Part shown: positions 63,458 through 64,000 of the stretch, piece after piece
Numbering within the stretch: position 1 is the stretch's first letter
Layout of the letters: every line of letters begins with the position of its first letter
DNA from: Marinomonas maritima
Lineage (GTDB): Bacteria; Pseudomonadota; Gammaproteobacteria; Pseudomonadales; Marinomonadaceae
Direction of reading: 5' to 3'
Assembly: GCF_024435075.2 (NCBI RefSeq)
Contig: NZ_JAMZEG020000001.1
Location: 682,001 to 746,000 of the forward strand
DNA length: 64,000 nucleotides
Made by a program: the position numbers and the translations under genes
Notes under the pieces: model-generated
What the model was told of the DNA's origin: nothing
Databases searched by the model: none
What the model saw: the letters and a program-made list of their open reading frames with translations, nothing else

Positions 63458-64000
63458 TTATTTATTGAGTAAGGATTGGTATAAATTGATCCATTGATCT
63501 GTCACTGCGTCCCAGCTGTAATCGTATCTCATCGCATTCCTCTGTTTTTCCTGCCACTTTTCATTGTCATTGAAGCATTCCATACAGCGTTCCATTGCTG
63601 ATTTTAAGGACTCTGCGTTGGCTTCTTTAAAGACGAAACCATTGGCGCGCCTTTTATCCTCAAGTACAGCATCCTCAAGTACGGCACTCTCAAATACGGT
63701 ATCCGCTAATCCGCCAGTGTGCCTTACAACCGGTAATGTTCCGTATTTCAGAGCATAAAGCTGAGTTAATCCGCAGGGCTCGAATCGAGATGGAATGAGA
63801 AGGGCGTCGATACCGGCTTGAATCCGATGAGAGTAGTCTTCAAAGTATCCGATGCGAACCGCTACTTGTTCAGGGTAGGTTTTTTGTAGTGCTAAATACC
63901 CAGATTCTAAATGCTTATCTCCTGATCCAAGAACTACAAGCCGTGCGCCTTTATCCAATAGAGCTGGCATAACTTCTAGAACAAGGTCTAGCCCTTTTTG
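63458..64000 (-). CDS. glgA: Glycogen synthase, C-terminal part (5' end outside window)
   Basis: 181 residues visible; the frame stays open to base 64000, reading QKGLDLVLEVMPALLDKGARLVVLGSGD-like GlgA sequence. Uses ADP-glucose to elongate glycogen. Seen: KGLDL (loop near the active site), IPSRFEPCGLTQLYALKYGTLPVVRHTGGLADTV, the GT5 C-terminal Rossmann domain with the E-x7-E-like nucleotide-sugar motif. Odd: the residues after ADTVF contain AVLEDAVLED, an in-frame tandem repeat absent from typical GlgA. Confidence 0.93.
   Translation of the reverse strand, partial: QKGLDLVLEVMPALLDKGARLVVLGSGDKHLESGYLALQKTYPEQVAVRIGYFEDYSHRIQAGIDALLIPSRFEPCGLTQLYALKYGTLPVVRHTGGLADTVFESAVLEDAVLEDKRRANGFVFKEANAESLKSAMERCMECFNDNEKWQEKQRNAMRYDYSWDAVTDQWINLYQSLLNK

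Overview
The window (about 43% GC by eye) looks like a chromosomal piece of a marine gammaproteobacterium of the Oceanospirillales, most like Marinomonas. This is inferred from an ectoine operon with its dedicated aspartokinase, a PomAB-type sodium-driven stator pair, a large (533 aa) isocitrate lyase beside malate synthase G, and an xseB-ispA-dxs operon. No rRNA, tRNA, CRISPR array, insertion sequence or prophage was recognised.

Left edge (1-2465), accessory. Three tightly overlapping genes encode an adenosine-deaminase-like protein (5' end outside the window), a HAM1/ITPase-fold protein and a SIR2 protein. The trio matches the recently described Kongming anti-phage system (KomA-KomB-KomC), in which a deaminated nucleotide signal (dITP) triggers NAD+ depletion. 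The HAM1 protein has lost the usual catalytic Asp, as expected for a sensor rather than a hydrolase. Just downstream is a 59-bp imperfect hairpin with the layout of an integron attC site, then an isoprenylcysteine-methyltransferase-like gene and a second, weaker attC-like element. The defence operon therefore appears to be a gene cassette at the right end of a chromosomal integron array.

2.45-23 kb: endonuclease/phosphatase-fold protein, cardiolipin synthase, small zinc/iron-chelating and TIGR03643 proteins, an ECF sigma/anti-sigma pair, GNAT and YnfA proteins, a LysR-YfcC-aspartoacylase locus, a VOC protein with its LysR, xseB-ispA-dxs, pomAB, dapB, and the betaine ABC transporter proXWV with a MarR regulator of CosR/EctR type.

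23-35 kb: a light-response type cluster (photolyase, DUF523-DUF1722 protein, renalase-like FAD oxidoreductase) divergent from a LitR/CarH-like MerR regulator, with four TTGTA(T/C)A half-sites between them; a sodium-dependent transporter; then ectABC and ask. ProXWV, the MarR gene and ectABC-ask form an osmoprotection neighbourhood.

35-64 kb: two diguanylate-cyclase-type proteins, HupE/UreJ, an Asp/Glu racemase, several small conserved proteins, a divergent long PRPP-synthetase-like protein, nudK, a glyoxylate-shunt locus (ScfR-type regulator, glcB, aceA), a lipoprotein of the phytase-esterase family, MgtC, an EamA permease, an HD hydrolase, a Rieske protein heading modABC, a class A penicillin-binding protein, a periplasmic binding protein, and the start-truncated glycogen synthase gene at the right edge.
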